DNA of 64,000 bases from Hippasteria phrygiana (Eukaryota; Echinodermata; Asteroidea; Valvatida; Goniasteridae): contig JAZGUH010000272.1 of assembly GCA_037893225.1 (NCBI GenBank), positions 1,302,001-1,366,000 on the forward strand, in the 5' to 3' direction. Under the pieces are notes generated by a model. That model ran no database searches. It was not told where the DNA came from and saw nothing but the letters and a program-made list of their open reading frames with translations. Both the position numbers and the translations under genes were made by a program. Position 1 is the first letter of the stretch, and the number at the start of each line of letters is the position of its first letter. Below are positions 28,331 through 37,575 of the stretch, piece after piece.

Positions 28331-28849
28331 TCACCACCTAAGAAGCAACCGTGAGTTTTTAGTAGTTTATTCCATGTATTGTAATATCGAATTATTTTAG
28401 TTTAATTTTTCAAACATTAAATTTGTGCCGAAGACCCACGATACAATAAAATAGAACTCTGACGAAACACTGGAAGTGACAGACGGTAGAAATCATTGGC
28501 CATGGTTGTAAATAATTCTGAATATTTAATTTGAAAGGAATCCGCAAGTTTAAGGTTTACGCCATGGATTCCGAAAAGAGTGATTAGCAATCATTTGATG
28601 ATACGAAAGTACTATTAAGAACTTGATTCGTATATTGTATTATAGATGGCCGTATGTTCGGCTTAGAAGCTTAACTGATTGAGAGAAGACTACTACCGTA
28701 TGAGTGTTGATGCAACCAGTGATGTGGAGTGCGTCCGGTTAGACTGGTTGGCGATTTAGACGGTATAGTCCAGACGGTTGATGAGACCGAAGAAGTCTAT
28801 GAGACTACACCCTGATACGGTGAAACTTATGTAAACGCCTTGAAATGTG
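28331..28849. other. No gene recognised
   Basis: AT-rich sequence without coding, RNA or repeat signal that I can name. Confidence 0.5.
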
Positions 28850-28871
28850 GGTTATAACCAGTGTTGGAGGT

Positions 28872-29030
28872 CTCGAGACCGGCCTCGGCCTCGAGGCCGG
28901 CCTCGAGGCCGATTTTTATGGCCTCGGTCTCGGCCTTGGCCTCGGAGTGCAAGGCCTCGGCCTCGGCCTCGGCCTCGGAGCCTTCCGGACTCGAAGATCT
29001 GGTCGAGGCCGGCTCGAGGCCGCCCACTTT
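28872..29030. repeat. GGCCTC-rich simple array, left
   Basis: Degenerate (GGCCTC)n with CTCGAGGCCGG palindromes. Frames through it read Arg-Pro, Ala-Ser-Glu or Gly-Leu repeats, which explains the spurious ORFs here. Confidence 0.9.
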
Positions 29031-29262
29031 GACCAATTTTCCCACCAATTCAGATGTGTTTTCTGTTTCAATTAATTTAAATTGTTTACCGTCATGAAAC
29101 TTTCGAGAAGCTGCCACAGTGAGTTCCGTGAAACGAAATAAAGTTTCAAGCAGATACGCACGAATTAATGAACTGGTATTTGCATTATTGCACCATGGAG
29201 CTATAGATAGCTCCCCGATTGCACGTACTACGTACGTACATTATATGTATTATCTTCTTGTA

Positions 29263-29440
29263 GAACCAGTCTACTCCCGGTAATAGACTACGTGTAGTTC
29301 CTGGTCCAGCACTTCACTCGCCCCATGAACTGCCAATATTGTGTTACACGTACTCAGGTAGCATCTAATATTTTTGTTAGATAATCTGTCTACTCCCGCT
29401 ATAGACTGGTTCCTGGTCCACCACTCGGCCCTGAACGAGT
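29263..29440. repeat. Pair of related ~60-bp direct repeats
   Basis: The words GTCTACTCCCG, ATAGACT, TTCCTGGTCCA and CACT occur in the same order at 29271-29315 and 29388-29425, suggesting an old tandem duplication. Confidence 0.6.
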
Positions 29441-30229
29441 GAACGTTAAAGCGATAATCATAATGGCCGGCAGTGAAGTTGAGGGAACCAACCTGTTATT
29501 CACGCGTGCTCGCGCAACGCGAAGCCTGTCACATGTCTACTAGTCTATGTACCCATAACTGCATGCCCTTGCAAAGACTGTCCTCTCTGTTCCAGCTAGT
29601 CTTGGTTCAAAGACGTTACTATTGTACTTTTGTACTTTCGCAGTTGCAATGCACAGGCAGCGCGATCAGGTACAGTGTAGTTGCAATAGGCCGACAGCGC
29701 GATAAGATTTTGGATCTGTAGTAAAGTCTTGGATAAGTTGGCATTTCGGGGGCGCGACCAGACTGTGGACTGTGATAATGATGGACGGTTATGCAATAGA
29801 CCGATCCAGTGAGGTCGCCTGATGGTGTTCTGACCAGTCACATTCGTGGTTTATGTCCGACATGCGTGCACGCGCATGTGACGCGCGCAGCTGCAGATCA
29901 ATGGTCATGATGCCTCGTCATGTCCTATGTATTTGCATGTAATGAATAATTTATGATAAGGCCCAAACTCGGTCACTGTTTGGATCCCTCGGAAAAGCGA
30001 GGGAGAATCATCGAAAAGTAAAGAAAAAGTTAAGAATTGCCTGCCAACTTATCCAAGACCCTTGTGGCGATCCAAAATCGTGCACGTTTGACAAACACCG
30101 GCTGCGGATTCGGCTGCATTTTGTAAACTACGCATGCGTGAGGCCAGAACGCACGTACGAAGCCGGGATTTCGAGGACACAACGTTAGTGAATCTGGCGC
30201 GCGGGCGCTCCGAAATAACAACACAAGGG

Positions 30230-30375
30230 TCTTGGGCCCAAGACTATGTTCCAGCCAGCAGTGCTCCAGTGGAGCGCATTTTTAGCAGAGGAGGGATTAT
30301 TATGAGGCCACACCGTGCAAAGCTATCCCAATAGATGCTGGAGACCCTTATGTTCTTGAAATGCAATAAACATAT
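30230..30375 (+). pseudogene. hAT transposase C-terminal dimerisation domain fossil
   Basis: The frame reads PASSAPVERIFSRGG, then IIMRPHRAKLSQ, a stop (30332-30334), then MLETLMFLKCN. This is the conserved C-terminal hAT dimerisation region (the P.SSA..ER.FS.GG..... motif, then the LMFLKCN helix). The stop sits between the two halves. No BED finger or catalytic residues are present upstream, so only the tail of the gene survives. Confidence 0.85.
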
Positions 30376-30433
30376 CCTTTAAGGAACCTGCCATTGACGT
30401 GACTTGAAAATAGAATAAAAAATCCAACAATGA

Positions 30434-30707
30434 AGGTAGTGTACACGATTGGTAATCCTCTAATTTGTTTTTACTGAATTATTACGAAATACCTTACTAG
30501 CCTGTAAGTTAATAGTAGTCTCAATCATCGTGTGAAATGATAACACCAGGTGTGCTGTCGTTGTCAAGAAAAGTGAAAATTTATATTGTTTTCAATCGTA
30601 GGAAAACTGCCCTGTAGGTCAGTGGAACGATATTTCCTATAAAATACTAACCCCCAAATCCGCCCATTTCTGAAAATTGCAACAATGACCAATCATACAC
30701 ACTGCCT
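30434..30707. mobile_element. 274-bp TTAA-type miniature element
   Basis: The ends AGGTAGTGTACACGATTGGT and, reversed, AGGCAGTGTGTATGATTGGT form terminal inverted repeats. TTAA follows on the right (30708-30711); the left flank has diverged (AATG). The same family appears in a longer form at 48947-50320, where TTAA is present on both sides. TTAA duplications and these ends suggest a Kolobok-type element (inference). Confidence 0.8.
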
Positions 30708-30749
30708 TTAACCTTGATTGAGTGGATTATTAGTTTATTACGTGTTTAG

Positions 30750-30912
30750 TAACCGGCCTCGGCCTCGGCCTCGGCCTCGGACGTTGTGGCCTCGGCCTCG
30801 GCCTTGGCCTTGGCCTCGGACGTTGTGGCCTCGGCCTCGGTCTCGGCCTCGGAGGTTGTGGCCTCGGAGGTTGTGGCCTCGGTCTTGGCCTCGGCCTCGG
30901 AGGTTGTGGCCT
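30750..30912. repeat. GGCCTC-rich simple array, right
   Basis: (GGCCTC)n interrupted by GGA(C/G)GTTGTGGCCTC units. Same orientation as the left array. Confidence 0.9.
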
Positions 30913-31039
30913 TGACTACAACACTGGTTATAACCAATTGCACCAATTAATGGATTGCGTAGCTATATTGTGAAGACGTCGTCAGAAACACATTTATTAT
31001 TGGGTTTGTTTCAATTTGAATATAGTTTGCTCTATTTTT

Positions 31040-31135
31040 ATGATACAAAAAGGAATCCCCCGATAGAATGATGGGTAAAACGTTAATACGGTAATCTGGA
31101 GGTGGTGAGTTCGAATCCACAGATTCGCCTTTTTC
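31040..31135 (+). repeat. tRNA-like 3' half followed by T run
   Basis: Contains a B-box-like GAGTTCGAATCC with a T-arm-like stem and ends GATTCGCCTTTTT. The 5' half does not fold into a tRNA, so this is at best a tRNA-derived repeat fragment. Confidence 0.35.
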
Positions 31136-31689
31136 GTTTATTCCGTTTTTGTTGTTGTTTTGTGTGTGTGTGTTCGTTTTGCTGTTATTGTTACAAGCGT
31201 CATCCAGATAAATGGAACGAGATAATTCTTTTAATGTTGACTTACTGATAAAGTAGTAAATTGAACAAAAAGATATTGGACGGTCCAGCTTTGAAACGTA
31301 ATTGCCAGAAAACAAAACCAAGTTCTATTTGTGTGTGTATCTTTGGATTAAATTCATTCCAATAAATTAATTAAAGAGATACACTGTATATTTCATAATA
31401 CGAAAGGAAGATACGAAATTAGTGTGAAGTGTGAAGTAAAACAGAATAACTATTTTTGAGGATTACAAAATTGTACAACAAATGGGTACTGCAAGCACTG
31501 GGTACTATCTTCGCGCGTAGTGACAATAATTTAGGATGCACAATGGGCTCCGCATACTGAGAGTTATTCCTTTATGTCTGTGTCCCTCGACGTGCCGCCA
31601 GGTGGCTCGGGCCTAGGTAGCTTGTATCGCACGGTGTTTTTTATATTAAAGTTGGTTTGTGTGTTCTGGAAACCTGTGTCACAAGCTTG

Positions 31690-31860
31690 TAGGGGACCTT
31701 AAACAATAGAGGACAATAGGGTCCCCGATTGATAAAAAGGTCCCCGTTTGAAAATCGTGTACAAAACCAATGGGAGGCTTTCCGAAAAAGTTTTAAGTAC
31801 AAACAAAAGAGGGACAATAGGAGGTCCCCGATTGCACCCGTTTACACACTTGGGTGTGTG
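31690..31860 (-). repeat. Dispersed repeat (copy related to 34486-34880)
   Basis: The reverse complement shares long stretches with the tandem pair at 34486-34880, including words such as AAAATCGTGTACAAAACCAA and TTCCGAAAAAG and a flanking GT/CA run. Family not recognised. Confidence 0.75.
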
Positions 31861-31868
31861 TGTTGTTG

Positions 31869-31886
31869 TTGTTGTTTTTTGTTTTG

Positions 31887-31917
<31 letters not shown>

Positions 31918-31918
31918 T
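31869..31918. repeat. (GTTTT)n microsatellite
   Basis: About nine GTTTT units. Confidence 0.9.
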
Positions 31919-31934
31919 GCTTGTAGGGGCCTAC

Positions 31935-32052
31935 GCCTAAAGTTGCAAACCAGAAAAGCAGAAACCACAGGTCTTATATTGCGCGTATGGGTATAAGAAC
32001 AAAACAAAGTGGTTAAATGGCGCCACCAACGTTGAGAAAATGTGTCCCCCCA
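31935..32052 (+). repeat. Dispersed repeat (inverted partner at 51655-51768)
   Basis: AAAGTTGCAAACCAGAAAAG, GTATGGGTA and GGTTAAATGGCGCCACCAAC occur in the same order as in the reverse complement of 51655-51768. In both copies a C-rich run follows at the same side. Confidence 0.85.
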
Positions 32053-32206
32053 CCCCCCCCCCACCCCCACCCCCACCCCCACCCCCACCCCCACCCCCAC
32101 CCCCACCCCCACCCCCACCCCCACCCCCACCCCCACCCCCACCCCCACCCCCACCCCCACCCCCACCCCCACCCCCACCCCCACCCCCACCCCCACCCCC
32201 ACCCCT
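32045..32206. repeat. (CCCCCA)n microsatellite
   Basis: About 25 hexamer units. It creates Pro-His, Pro-Thr, Gly and Val-Gly frames that are not genes. Confidence 0.95.
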
Positions 32207-32254
32207 GTAAAAAAAATTGGAGTCAACTTTGGGCAAATGTACGAACAAAATCCA

Positions 32255-32305
32255 GAACACCCCCCCCCCCCCCGCAAACAATCCTGGATCCGCCCCTGCA
32301 CATAC
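32255..32305. mobile_element. hAT-type terminus
   Basis: ATCCTGGATCCGCCCCTGCA reverse-complements to TGCAGGGGCGGATCCAGGAT, the terminal sequence seen in many invertebrate hAT elements, followed inward by a C run. The opposite end may lie left of the (CCCCCA)n tract but was not fixed. Confidence 0.55.
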
Positions 32306-32309
32306 CATA

Positions 32310-33500
32310 TTCCTGGGTTAATGTGGAATTTGAAACGGGCTCCTCATATAAAGTAACCAAACAAATTTATCAGAAGTTTACGGCACAATCATCAATATTT
32401 GGAAGTAAATTTCATAGGAAAAGGACTTTCAGTCGTTCTGAAAAACAAAATTCTTCTCTTCTCAGCTTCAATCCATTTCTGAAGATTGGTGTTACTTTTA
32501 CAAACCACGCCCAAAGCAAGCGGATTGATTTATTTTTCCTAAAAGCACTGATTTCCAGATACGTAAAAATGTATTATAAAGGCTGCAATTATACTGGTTA
32601 ATTTCTACAGCAAAACGTACCTCGCTTGAGAAGGTATAAATACCAGAATTGAAGGTTGACATTGTAGTTAATTTTGCTCGGATTGATAATCTATTTAAAA
32701 ATATATCCATCTAATATGCATTAAATACTCTCCTGCGCCCACATGACATGCTTGCTTCATGTACTCACCAATTCCTTGGAACGTGAACTTGGAATTCTTG
32801 TAGGTGAGGTTATGCAGTGTTTCCGAGTCAAACATTGGGTGCCGTGCATTCCTAAAAGAGATCTCTGTCTCGTACAGCTCTCATCACCCTCTACACACTG
32901 CGGTCGTTCTATTCTTGGGTTGAGACGTCATCCTTGATCGGTCGTAGATCGTTTATGTACATCTGCGGGATTGTAGTGCGCCCTCGCATTGTCTACTTGC
33001 ACTGCAGGCCTATATACCCCCATCGAACCCCCATTTACAAGGATCCAGTTTTCCGAATTGTTGTTTTATTGAATTGATAAAGTGGAATGTCTTTTTCTTC
33101 TGTTGTTTGTGTTCTGTGCGATACAAAACTGGTACAAAACTGGTAAATCTGTCACTCCGGCTGGTTTTCAAAATATGTTTGCACGGCCAAAATACATTCT
33201 GGCCCACATTTTCAGGAGAATTTTCGAATTTGGACCGGAATATCTGGATACGCATCCCAGCCCCCGTCGAAATTACTGGCCTGGTTTAGTCATCATCGGC
33301 AGTTTTGAGCTCCCCTCATTTTTAATTGTGTATTCCTTTCTAATAGGAAACTATACTAGGAGGATGATTCGACAAACTTACAACCTTCATTACTCAACTG
33401 TACTGTAAAACAACAACGATCGTAAGATAACCCATTTTATAACTACTCTTATACAATTCGTCAAACAATCCACAAGGGATAAGTTAAAATAAAGTCGTAT
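32310..33500. other. No gene recognised
   Basis: Only short frames without family resemblance. No TIR or RNA signal found. Confidence 0.5.
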
Positions 33501-33504
33501 CCTC

Positions 33505-33745
33505 ATTGAGTGATCCCCACAATGTCGCTTCCCAGGTTGTATCGTATAATTGGGTGTGATCCCTGATTATACGGCATTCTGGGTTTATGACTTCTGACTA
33601 GCACCCACCCGAACAAAGATACTGACAATTTAGGAGACTGCCAACATAGGGCAAGATAGCTCAGTTGGTAGAGCGCCGGTACGGTATTCCGGAGGTCGCA
33701 GGTTCGAATCCCGCTCCTGTCAGTTTTCTTTGTTCACTTTGAAAA
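33505..33745 (+). repeat. SINE-like repeat with tRNA-like module
   Basis: A ~145-bp body is followed by a 73-nt tRNA-like sequence (about 33651-33723) with A box TAGCTCAGTTGG and B box GGTTCGAATCC. The acceptor arms GACAAGA-like and TCCTGTC nearly pair, but the anticodon arm has a mismatch and no T at position 33. The same body and tRNA-like module recur at 58772-58995, so it is a repeat family rather than a single-copy tRNA gene. Confidence 0.75.
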
Positions 33746-34485
33746 TATACTCTTATACAAGTTGAGTACAGTCATACTACATACATTTACATAAAATCTA
33801 CCATAACCATTATACAATACACTTTACGTTTCACCTAATGGTAGGGATGTGTCTACTGTGGTTGAAAAATGGGGTTGTGGATGTGACAAAAATCACCGTG
33901 GTTAATCTTCTTCTTCAAGAGAAGATAAGAACCCCTTTGCCCTCTAATTCTAAATTTCAACACTGCATTTAAAGACAGCCTTCCTAAACAAAATAATTTC
34001 AATTAGTATGGTCAATGTGAGCTATAATCTTGGACAAAACTCGTTGTGCCACCTCCTCTCCTCCAGTTAGTGTTGGCTAGGTATGGTAAAAAATCGACCA
34101 TTGATGAAACTCGTACACATAAAGATATGTCATTGGGTGGGGGTATGGGTATGGTCTACTGTTGAAGTGTCCTTTGAGTTTTGTCCAAGATTTTTTATAC
34201 ACATGAGACTAAAATGCAATCCCGAAGAGACACTTTATTTGTTAACAAGAACGTGTACCATCTGAATAAAATCATGTAGTATGACTAGAATCCTAAAAAT
34301 ATTGAAATTATATTGATAATTATTTGAACTATATATATATTTTCAGGATCTATTATGTACCACTGCATGCATGTAATATTTAACTACAAGAATTCACAAT
34401 CTAAAAAAAGATTTAATTCTTTTAAAACATTGTTAACGTCTATTATGTACATTTTTGTCAGAACCCCCCACCCCCACACACACAA
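33746..34485. other. No gene recognised
   Basis: AT-rich, short frames only. Confidence 0.5.
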
Positions 34486-34880
34486 GTGTGTATATACCTG
34501 CAATCGTGGACGTCCAATTGTTCCTCTTTTGTTTATACTCTTTTGTTTTTCGGAAGGCCTCCCATATGTTTTGTACACGATTTTCAATCGTGGACGTTCG
34601 GTCAAACGTGGACCCTTTGTCTACGCCCGAATTCTTTTGTCCTAGGTCCACGATTGCCGGTATATACATACTCACACACACACACACAGTCACACAAACG
34701 GGTGCAATCGTGGACCTCCCATTGTTCCTCTTTTGTTTATACTCTAACTTTTTCGGAAGGCCTCCCATTGGTTTTGTACACGATTTTCAATCGTGGACGT
34801 TAGGTCAAACGTGGACCCCTTTGTCTAAGCCCGAATTCTTTTGTACTAGGTCCACGATTGCCGGCATATACAAACTCACA
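34486..34880 (+). repeat. Tandem pair of ~200-bp repeats with CA runs
   Basis: Two successive copies share GTTCCTCTTTTGTTTATACT, TCGGAAGGCCTCCCAT, ACACGATTTTCAATCGTGGA and GGTCCACGATTGCCGG, each followed by a CA-rich run. The family is also present inverted at 31690-31860. ATCGTGGACG palindromic words recur within each copy. Confidence 0.85.
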
Positions 34881-34955
34881 CACACCAAACCCCAATAAAT
34901 ATTATAATCAAGCAGATAACACGTTGTGCAGAGATCCATGGCTCTAAATTATTAC

Positions 34956-35236
34956 ACTTGACTCAAGTCGGAATTATGTGGTAATTGTTCATTCTATTGT
35001 CCGTGTTAATTAATATTAATTAATGCGAGACATCGTGCGACAGCACGCCCTCTCGTGCCCGTACCTACATTATGTGAGTTGAGAATCCCGACTTAACGAT
35101 TTGCGAATACGTTTGTACACAACAAACAAATGGGGTCATGCAAAAATGATGTGCGCTTGCGCAGTTGGAACTCCGAAGTGGCTTATACAAAGGCTCTCTA
35201 AAGGATAGATTGAACGAAGTCCGACTTGAGTCAAGT
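34956..35236. mobile_element. 281-bp miniature TIR element
   Basis: ACTTGACTCAAGTCGGA at the left is inverted as TCCGACTTGAGTCAAGT at the right. The word ACTTGA...TCAAGT is itself palindromic. No coding. Target duplication unclear. Confidence 0.7.
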
Positions 35237-35487
35237 CTACTAATAGAAACACACCGAAAATAATCTTTTTGGATCTCTGAAATAATAATTAAGTCTTTTC
35301 TTCACAAAGTAAACTGACTATTCTTGACGATGCGAAGGTCCGGGAGAAGATTTTTTTTGTTCATAAGAATTGCCGGAGTGTTTCTGCGGCTTTGTAAGCT
35401 ACAAGACAGATTCTCGGACTTGTTTTCCCTTGAAATAAAATCCTCCACACCACAATTAGTACAAGAAAAAAGAAAGAAATATAAACA

Positions 35488-35548
35488 GGGCAGACGATTC
35501 GAACCCAAGCCTTGTGCTCCAAAGCCTTACGCTCCACTAATATAGGCC
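35488..35548 (-). repeat. tRNA-derived fragment
   Basis: On the minus strand GGAGCGTAAGGC, then GGTTCGAATC and GTCTGCCC resemble the anticodon-to-acceptor half of a tRNA. The D arm is not recognisable. Probably a SINE remnant. Confidence 0.4.
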
Positions 35549-37318
35549 GACAAAAGCGGTTTACTGCAACCTTATACATTTGTCTGAAAACGTCACTATA
35601 TCCAGCGCCCTCGTGCGATGCTTATTATATAAATTAATTTATCATAAATATGCATGATGGCAATTCTAGTCTTCAAAAATAAATGGCATCCGGTAGCCGC
35701 CAATGTCACTTGATCAAAAAAGAGGAATTCCCGCCTTTTCCCGAAAAAGTCCGAAGTTTTCCGAACTCGTTTTCATCAACATTTGGATATTATCGTTGGT
35801 GTTCGGTAACCAAAATTTAATGTCAAGCCAGATGTCGGTCCTGAAATTTTTGAATTCTTAATTATATCGAAGCTCAAAGATCTATGCCATACTCTTGCCG
35901 TATTTTTTCGACCGGATTTTTCGACCGGAGTATTAATATTGAATGTTGCCACTGACGTCACTCGATGGACATTTAACGTCATGACTACTTTAAACCGCAG
36001 GTAGCGACTACCTGACCTATCAAGGGTCGTCAGGTAATATTGAGGTGGGAACCAGACTGTGTTATTTTTAGACGTATGAGGGCGCAGTTTCTGTGATGTC
36101 AGTTTAGACACTCTCAAGTTTAGGCACTTACTGTATAGCCTCGATTTGGCTCATGGCACCATTATGTCTGTACTTATATCTTGATGGGTGACCGAATATA
36201 GCACTTAATTAACAAAAACACAAACAGTAGATTATACATGTAGAAAAACCCCAAAACAATCTACCACAAGTCATTTATCAGAAGTCATAAAAAACTCCAT
36301 ATCTGGGGCTTGCTGACCCACTTTCTTCTTGAGATATAGTGGATACTAGACTGGTTCCACCCCCCAAATATTCCGACCGATAACCAGTACAGATGTGGCG
36401 CTTTGGACTGGCCCTCGTGTGCGCAAGCCATTCTTAAGTGCTGAATGCAGTTTTCATAGATTCGTAAGTAGGTCTGGATCATCAAAACATGTATTCTGTT
36501 GACTATACATGTGTTTTGACAAGTTTTTGGAGCGGATAAGAACAAAGACATTATTCCAAAGAAAAGTGTAAGGGTGGTAGGGCTGGCGACCTAAAATGTG
36601 GCAACCCCTCCACTTCTGTTGTAGCCCATTATCTAGAGTGGCTTTTAGCCTTTTATTGGGTGACTTCCATAACAAATCGCTATGCATTTCTGGTATATTA
36701 ATATGCAAACCCAACCCTCATTACCATAACCATGCATGAATATACAGCTGGTTTATGCTGATTAGTATTACCCGCTACGGTCCCAATAATCGAAGTCAGA
36801 ACAATAATTGAGGGGCCGAAAGGTTTGTGTCCACTGTATATAGAAAGAGGCTACTGGACCTCTGACATAAAAATTAAGTCTTTCGTTCACAAAGTAAAAT
36901 GTTGATGTTCTTTCTAGTCTGGTTTCCAGAAGGGTTATGTCCACTGCACCTCTAACAGTCTAATGGACCTCTGTCCACGATTGAGTACCCGTGAGTAAAC
37001 CAACGTCAGTGCACTACGAAGAGTTTGCAGAGGAGAAGTCAAATTTTCAAACTTTACGGTTGACTAATCGCTCATGTTATTAGGTTCATTTAAGGCCATT
37101 TCTCAATTTTTTTGTAAAACAGCGTCCACCCCATAAAGCTGCTGATTTCTGTTGCTGAGGAGCGTAAAACCAGACAGACCGGTTTGACTCGGGTCGACAT
37201 TCTCCAATTTTCCAAAATAATATCATGACATCTCCGAGGCAAACTGTTGGTAGCGCACTGTTTTGCAATACCCATATTGATCTAGAGGGTTTACGTTTTT
37301 TTACGATTCCCCGCCGCT
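35549..37318. other. No gene recognised; region downstream of the fibrinogen-domain gene
   Basis: A ~45-bp sequence with TTAAGTCTTT and TTCACAAAGTAAA occurs at about 35280-35320 and 36860-36900, a minor dispersed repeat. Otherwise nothing identifiable. The 3' UTR and poly(A) signal of the minus-strand gene should lie left of 37319, but I could not fix them. Confidence 0.5.
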
Positions 37319-37575
37319 TTAAATACGTCGCATCATCATTTCACACCCTTTAAGAGACACCTGATAGCCCTTCCATGTGACCCACTGTATCCCCATGTAA
37401 TCATTAACTGATGGGATGCTGTTGTACACGCCGTTCAAGTTGCTATCAAGCTTTTTGCACTTCTTGAACCACCAGCCTGCTTGAAATACTTCGCCGCAGT
37501 TCAAACCGCCAGAATTGTCGTTGTCTTGATCTCGTGTTGTAAAAGATCTCAAATGTAAGTTGGTCAAGGAATCAC
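37319..37575 (-). CDS. Fibrinogen-related gene, exon 5 (terminal)
   Basis: The acceptor TTTCACTTTCAG precedes GTGATTCC. With one base carried from exon 4 the frame reads GDSLTN, then TTRDQDNDNSGGLNCGEVF, WWFKKC, SNLNGVY and GIQWVTWKGYQVSLKGCEM, ending TAA at 37319-37321. It carries the calcium-site and second disulphide region of the domain. Confidence 0.9.

Larger units (their letters stand above)
28850..30935. mobile_element. 2.1-kb segment bounded by 17-bp inverted repeats and GGCCTC arrays
   Basis: GGTTATAACCAGTGTTG at 28850-28866 is inverted at 30919-30935. Just inside each end is a GGCCTC-type array (28872-29030 and 30750-30912), both in the same orientation, with the left array also containing palindromic GGCCTCGAGGCC words. 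The interior contains a hAT transposase fragment and a TTAA-type miniature element. No clear target duplication is seen. It could be a composite or foldback-type element, or two chance insertions of one satellite-bearing repeat. Confidence 0.6.

Noticed and set aside
28845..29117. Arg/Pro- or Ala/Glu-rich proteins
   Set aside because: Translations of the GGCCTC array in several frames. The same applies to 30718-30946.
31699..32356. Poly-Pro-His, Pro-Thr, Gly and Val-Gly proteins
   Set aside because: Translations of the (CCCCCA)n microsatellite.
33651..33723. Functional tRNA gene
   Set aside because: The anticodon arm does not fold properly, and the module is part of a repeat family with a conserved body.
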